Of a DNA stretch of 64,000 nt, positions 59,047 to 64,000 are shown piece by piece. The notes under the pieces are model-generated. The model saw only the letters and a program-made list of their open reading frames with translations. It was not told the origin of the DNA and did not search any database. The position numbers and the translations under genes are program-made. The stretch covers positions 29,753,977 to 29,817,976 of the forward strand of contig JAOANR010000012.1 of the NCBI GenBank assembly GCA_030278955.1, written 5' to 3'. The stretch's first letter is position 1. Every line of letters starts with the position of its first letter. The DNA is from Hygrophila difformis (lineage: Eukaryota > Streptophyta > Magnoliopsida > Lamiales > Acanthaceae).

Positions 59047-59824
59047 CTTTCCCCTTCCCCGCTTGATTTGTACGTGGCTCACTGAGATTCTCAGACTTCA
59101 AAACTGCTCCTGAAGGCTGAAATTGGAGAATCTGTAGAGGAATGAGATTGCACGAAGGCAGCTGAGTGAGTGGTGCTATTTATGGGCCTCAGTTTTGGGC
59201 CATTTCCAGATATTGGGCCTTTTTAGTATGGGCCCTACATTTATTCCACCAGTTGTCATCCAAGAAATCTTTCTCAGTAGTACTACTATTTTACAATGGG
59301 CAAATTCAACAGATTAATTTTTAAATTTAATTTATTCTCTCAAAATAAATCAATCAAATAGTAGTATATTTTTTATGGAAATGATGAATATTCTATATTG
59401 AAAACAATTTTATATGAATTTGAATATTCCTGTGCCAATGGAGGAGAATAAATGAAGAAGAATGTGAATATATTTTTTCAGGAAAATATATTATACCTAA
59501 AGGATAGAGATTTAAATATTTGAATAGGTATAGCACAGGTTCTTTGGCAATTTGAAGCATCTTCAACTTTCATTTTTTCTTTTTTCTTTTTTTTTTTTTT
59601 TTTGAGAATGATGAAGCATCTTAAAAATTTAAATTGGGAATGGCAAAGCCGCAAAGGTGTGTATGGTCGTATGGACTTGCAATTATACAGATAAATATTT
59701 ATCCTTTTTTTAAAAAAAATTTTTATCAATATTCTACCTAATATTGGAATAATAACTAGGGCCAAGGGTTCATTTAAAATTCGTTCCATCTAAATAAAAG
59801 TTCAAATATGAAATTTTTTATTTT
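59047..59824. other. Promoter-side region of the ubiquitin-NEDD8 gene and intergenic DNA
   Basis: 59050-59180 should contain the minus-strand 5' UTR and core promoter; gtgctatttatggg at 59171-59184 reads ccataaatagcac on the minus strand, a possible TATA element. The rest is AT-rich with a T run at 59588-59602. No gene. Confidence 0.4.
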
Positions 59825-59990
59825 AAACATTGACACTCATGTGTTGGTAAAGTTGTGTGGAAGCCCAAGTCATACAAATTACAAAGGGAATAAAGGGGAG
59901 GAATAAGAGACCGGGTTGGAATTGAACACCCAGCAATAAGGTTGGAAGTCGGGGGATACGACCACTCGGCCAAGTCTCTATTCCCAAATT
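59825..59990 (-). repeat. tRNA-derived SINE
   Basis: On the minus strand: gagacttggccgagtggtcg (A box TGGCCGAGTGG) and ggtgttcaattccaaccc (B-box-like), followed by the body ending cttccacacaactttaccaac. This is an RNA polymerase III head typical of plant SINEs. Related remnants lie at 400-520 and 9828-9895. It is not a tRNA gene: the cloverleaf cannot close around this sequence. Confidence 0.65.
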
Positions 59991-60071
59991 CAATATGAAA
60001 TTGAATGAAATCAATCATTTATTTATTTATTTTGCGGCATATATTGACACGCTAAAAATTTTAGTGGCACC

Positions 60072-60688
60072 TAGCTAGAGCTGAAAAACAAACAAACAAT
60101 TTGTTGAATAAAGTTCGCAAACAATTTGTTGAATAAAGTTCGGTTGGACTCGCGTTCGTTTGATAAATGTTCGTTTGTGAAGCTTAACTAACCGAACTCA
60201 AACACGAATTTGAGCCCGTTTGCTTAACGAACAAATACGAGCTTTGTACTTAACAGTTCGTAATTGTTGGTAAATATTTGTTAAGAAGGTACTTTTGTAA
60301 TTTTATATTATTATTTATTTTATAAAGTTGGGGTCTTCCTTCTTCTTTCTTTGACCCCCTTTGCGTAATAGGGTCAGTCCTCATAGTTCTTTTGGAATTT
60401 TTTATTATTATTTATTTTATACAAATTTTATGACTAAATTCAAATAAACATTTAATTGATTTGAACGAGCTTCAATGAACTGAGTTTGAACTAAACGAGT
60501 CAAGCCGAACAAAATAGTAAGTTGGCTCGTTTGAACTAAACAAGCTGAGTCAAATACGAACTCGAGCTCATAAACTTTTTCACTATGCGGACTCGAACAT
60601 AATTTTAGGCTCGAACTCATTAACGAATGAACATGAACAGAGCTCGAACCATTAACGAGTCGAGCTCAAACACTTACAGCTCGGCTCG
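60072..60688. mobile_element. hAT-like MITE
   Basis: About 617 bp flanked by the 8 bp direct repeat GTGGCACC (60064-60071, 60689-60696). Ends tagctagagctg, and inverted cgagccgagctg, share GAGCTG. The interior has many aacgagctcgaa/gttcgtttgt-type repeats and no ORF. Confidence 0.6.
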
Positions 60689-60844
60689 GTGGCACCCATA
60701 TGGTACATGTAGTACTATTATTAAAATATAAAAATTATTCTCCCACCACCCGATTCTATGACTTCAGTTCACAATTTTTTTTAAAAAAAGTTATTCACAC
60801 CCAACTAAATTTATAAAAAGTTACACACAATCTCTGATAGTTTA

Positions 60845-60985
60845 AACAAATGCCTCGGGTTCGAATATTTGTATATGCAGAATTTTACTTTGGGAGATAC
60901 AACACTTCAATGTTCACCCGATACTCAAAGGATTAGTCTCGACCCAATGAGGTTACTTAGAGAATACCCGGTATTCCCCTAAAAA
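60845..60985 (+). repeat. tRNA-derived SINE-like element
   Basis: Second member of the family at 5165-5310 (gggttcgaat, gcagaattttactttgggag, ggattagtctcgacccaat, aatacccggtat). Confidence 0.5.
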
Positions 60986-60989
60986 ATGT

Positions 60990-63767
60990 TATACACAGCC
61001 CCTTGTTGAATATTAATAAATGGTAATCTCACCCATTTAGAAGCACAAGAAGTTATTATACAGATCCACCCAACGCTTCCGTAGTGCCCAACACCTCATA
61101 AACCCCAAATTCATTCCAAAGCATGAAACCTTAAACCTTAGAAAGAGCTCTAATTCATCAACCAAAGAAGAGGAAACAACATGGCAGATAAGGAATGATA
61201 CATTGTGGAGAAAAATGTGAGTTCAATTTCTTATTTTTTCCATTTTTTGAATTTAAAATATGTTTCCAAAAACGGAAAAAAAAAAAAACAAAAACAAAAA
61301 CAAAAACAAAAACAAAAACAAAAAACAAAAAAAACGGAGGCCATTTCATCGGTCAATAGCCAAAAATGAAGGGTTATTTGGGCATTGAGGGACGAAATCA
61401 ATATTACACTTTTGGGCATCGATGACTGAAAGTGCAATATTGATATAAACCATCCAATGGCAGCCACCGCAGCCGCGGCCACGGACACTAGACATGCTTC
61501 CTCTTCTTCTTTGCTTTCCTCCGGCGGAGTGTACATGTTTGAAAGAAAGGGATGTTACGGCCGGGTTCACTATGTTCTTTGCCACGGACACTATGTAGGC
61601 ACTAGACAATACATTCGCTTTTGCTTTTTCACATCTTTAAAATGAAAATTGGTTTACTATGTTTTCTAAAGCCAATAATCGAGATTGGGCTTATTTCTTC
61701 TATCCTGGCCCAATAATAATGGGCCATCTATGTCATTGGGCCAATTAATATTTAGGCTCGCTGGTTTACAGAGCTGTATAGTCCAGATAAGTTTTTTTTT
61801 TAATTACCTTTAAAAAAAATTTTAAAAAAATATATGAAGTACATTTTTTAATACTTCGTATATAAATGTTACATTACCATATATGAAATATTTTTAAAGG
61901 TAAAAAACTTCCACTAAAGTACTTTCGTTCCTTGCATTAAATCCCGTATCATTTCCTTATGTTACACTTATTTAAAAACGGAGTAAGTAGTATTTATATT
62001 TAATATTGATAGAGGATTTTCAACCAATTAAATTCACCTATATCTCCAGGCAAATGGATCCATCCATCCATTGCCTTTATGTTGAACAAAACCTTCATTT
62101 GGATAGAAGGAAATGAGAATAAAAGAAATAATTTGGAGGGAAATTAATTACTTTTTCATTATTGTAACTTTTATTCCCAAACAAAATGAAGACTTTTCAT
62201 TTCTCTTATTTCCCTTTTTTTCATCATCTTTTATTAAATAAAATAAAATATTAGCAAGGCATTAGTTTAATTATTAAAGGGCTTGTTTGACAATACTTGT
62301 TAGTTGTCATTGGATTACATAAGTAATAAATTAATAAAAAAAGTTGTTAACTGATTATGAGAATATTTTGAGACTAACTTTTTATCTACAATAAGGTGGA
62401 AATTCAAAATATTATTCCTTGTCGCGGATCCAAAAAATATTGATTGGACATTGTTTTAGGTTATCTTGTCTTTATAAAAAAAAAAAAAAAAAAAAACTAT
62501 CTTGTTTCACAAAATAGCTCATTCAAAAATAGTTATTTTATCAAACCCCCTAGTAATTTGAGTGTTGATTATCTTAAAATAACACGTTGTTTTGCTACTG
62601 GTGTTGCATGTTCAATGGTATCCTTTAGCCCAATGGCCAATGTTAAGAAATCTAGTTAGAGTATGGAAGGACAATATTCTGCATATATACAAAAATATTA
62701 TTATAAAGAGATTATTATATAATAGATTAAAAACACCATCACAAAATCACACCCACCCAGACATCATCATCATAAGCATAACTAAACTCATAGACTGCCA
62801 ACTTCCAAATTAAAACTAGCATTTATTGAAATGGGGAAAAATAAAATTTGGGTTCACCAAGTCAATCGGTTGGTGTCACATTAATTTCATGTTTTTATTT
62901 CTTTAACTTCTCAGTAGGGTTGGTCCAGTTATTGTGCATAGTTATTTCTTTTTTAATAACCAAAAGAATATTTTAAGATAGATGATTGGATGCTTCAGTG
63001 CTTGCTTGCACATTTTAATTTTGTTGTTGATAAAAAAAACAAATATTTAACGTAACTAAGAATTGAAATAAAAGTAACACAATAAGTAATAAATAAGGTT
63101 TAGGATTTAACAGTAAAAGTGATACAACAAATTTGATTGTTTACATTTACAACATGAAAAGTGAAAACAACCCACAGAAACAACATACACAAATGGACCT
63201 TTATTTTATTTTATTTTATTTTATGTAGTACATCTACTACATATGGTTCATTTTTAATTTAATTGCAAATCACACCTGACAGCTCTCGATTAATCTAATA
63301 CAAGTACTCCTATAATGCTCGACATTTCAGAGGTTCCACCAAAGTCTATATTATTAAAAAATAAAAAATAAATAAAAAATAAAAAATTCCAATATTAATA
63401 GTAAAATAATAATTCCAAAATAGCTGGAGGCTGGACTGAATTGGAGCCCCACGTATCAACATCCAACTGGCAATCGGAGATAATGGAAATCTAGTCACCC
63501 AATCATCCTTCAGATTTTGATTCACTATGACCCCACACTATTATCCGAAAAACCATATTAAAATATAAATATATATATTTTTTTTTTTTTAGAAAAAACG
63601 ACTGCCATTTTATCTGCGGGACCGACTGGAAATAAACGGGCTTCAGGGCTTGGATCAATTGTTTAATCTATTTAAATGTGCCACTAAATTCGAACCCGAC
63701 AATGTAACAAACGGGTTAGATTAGAGTTGACCCTTCTAATTCGAAATACTCCCTCCATTTTTGTTAG
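60990..63767. other. Intergenic region, one weak ORF
   Basis: (AAAAAC)n microsatellite at 61276-61335. At 61457-61645 (+) a 62-codon frame (MAATAAAATDTRHASSSS onward, then a Cys/His-containing CYGRVHYVLCHGHYVG) begins in GC-richer sequence. It could be a first exon or gene fragment, but nothing recognisable follows. Poly(A) run at 62477-62496; (TTTTA)n at 63195-63222. No other gene. Confidence 0.35.
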
Positions 63768-64000
63768 GGTCTGTTCTGCACGCAGCTTTGAATGCTTTTG
63801 GGAGCTTCTGGTAGCTTTAGCTTTTATTTCAAAACAAAAGCCCCGTTCTGTACACTAGCTTTTGGGAGCTTTTGGAAACTTCTTTTTTAGAAGCTACAAG
63901 AGGTAGCTTTTGGGAGCTTTCGGAAGCTACTTTCCAAATTTAATTAATTTTTCTCTTCAAATTATAATTTTTGACAACTACGGCTACTTGTACCGAACAC
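63768..64000 (+). mobile_element. MITE-like element cut by the window end
   Basis: Starts gggtctgttctgcacgcagc and repeats agcttttgggagctt several times. 63832-63910 matches the right end of the element at 4368-4650 in inverted orientation. The preceding aatactccctccatttttgtt (63744-63764) may be a Stowaway end interrupted by it. Confidence 0.4.

Noticed and set aside
59920..59990. Possible tRNA gene (good A box on the minus strand)
   Set aside because: The spacing and sequence do not close an acceptor stem or anticodon arm, and related copies exist; better explained as a SINE head.
63195..63222. Regular TTTTA repeats considered as a CRISPR-like array or origin
   Set aside because: Simple pentanucleotide microsatellite in a plant chromosome.

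Overview
This is a nuclear plant genome window, almost certainly from a eudicot. The evidence is spliced genes with GT-AG introns, a plant-type PP2C, a ubiquitin-NEDD8 (RUB) fusion, an EDR2_C/DUF1336 gene, plant LINE, Tekay/Del chromovirus, CACTA, hAT, Stowaway and SINE elements, and AT-rich intergenic DNA. An asterid (Lamiales-like) source is only a guess. No organelle, bacterial or CRISPR sequence is visible.

Layout. 1-9.4 kb: an EDR2_C-domain gene (-), a two-exon gene for a 51-residue membrane protein (-), and SINE/MITE debris. 10.0-15.85 kb: an almost complete L1-type LINE with target-site duplication (TSD) and poly(A) tail. 16.05-17.2 kb: a short non-autonomous CACTA element. 18.5-30 kb: a cluster of a small helical protein family that I do not recognise (called 'family X' here; five members, only one fully intact), one F-box gene, and a decayed RPA70-like OB-fold fragment. 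30.5-48.1 kb: three more F-box genes of the At1g67623/At2g35280-like type. The first is split by a 13.6 kb Tekay-like Ty3/Gypsy element (30996-44562), which itself carries a 2.6 kb solo LTR of a related family in the opposite orientation. 48.9-49.7 kb: a G-rich hAT element with a perfect 8 bp TSD. 50.8-55.2 kb: an eight-exon PP2C gene (PP2C59/WIN2 type). 57.3-59.05 kb: a three-exon ubiquitin-NEDD8 fusion gene (-) whose ubiquitin half is strongly diverged. 59-64 kb: transposon remnants.

How the parts relate. The 18.5-48 kb block is a birth-and-death cluster. Family X and F-box genes are duplicated in tandem and in fragments, and most copies carry one or a few inactivating changes. The flanking housekeeping-type genes (PP2C, ubiquitin-NEDD8, the small membrane protein, EDR2_C) have clean exon structures. 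All gene models were derived by eye from reading-frame continuity, splice sites and comparison between paralogues inside the window. No database search was run, so family names rest on recognition of motifs.
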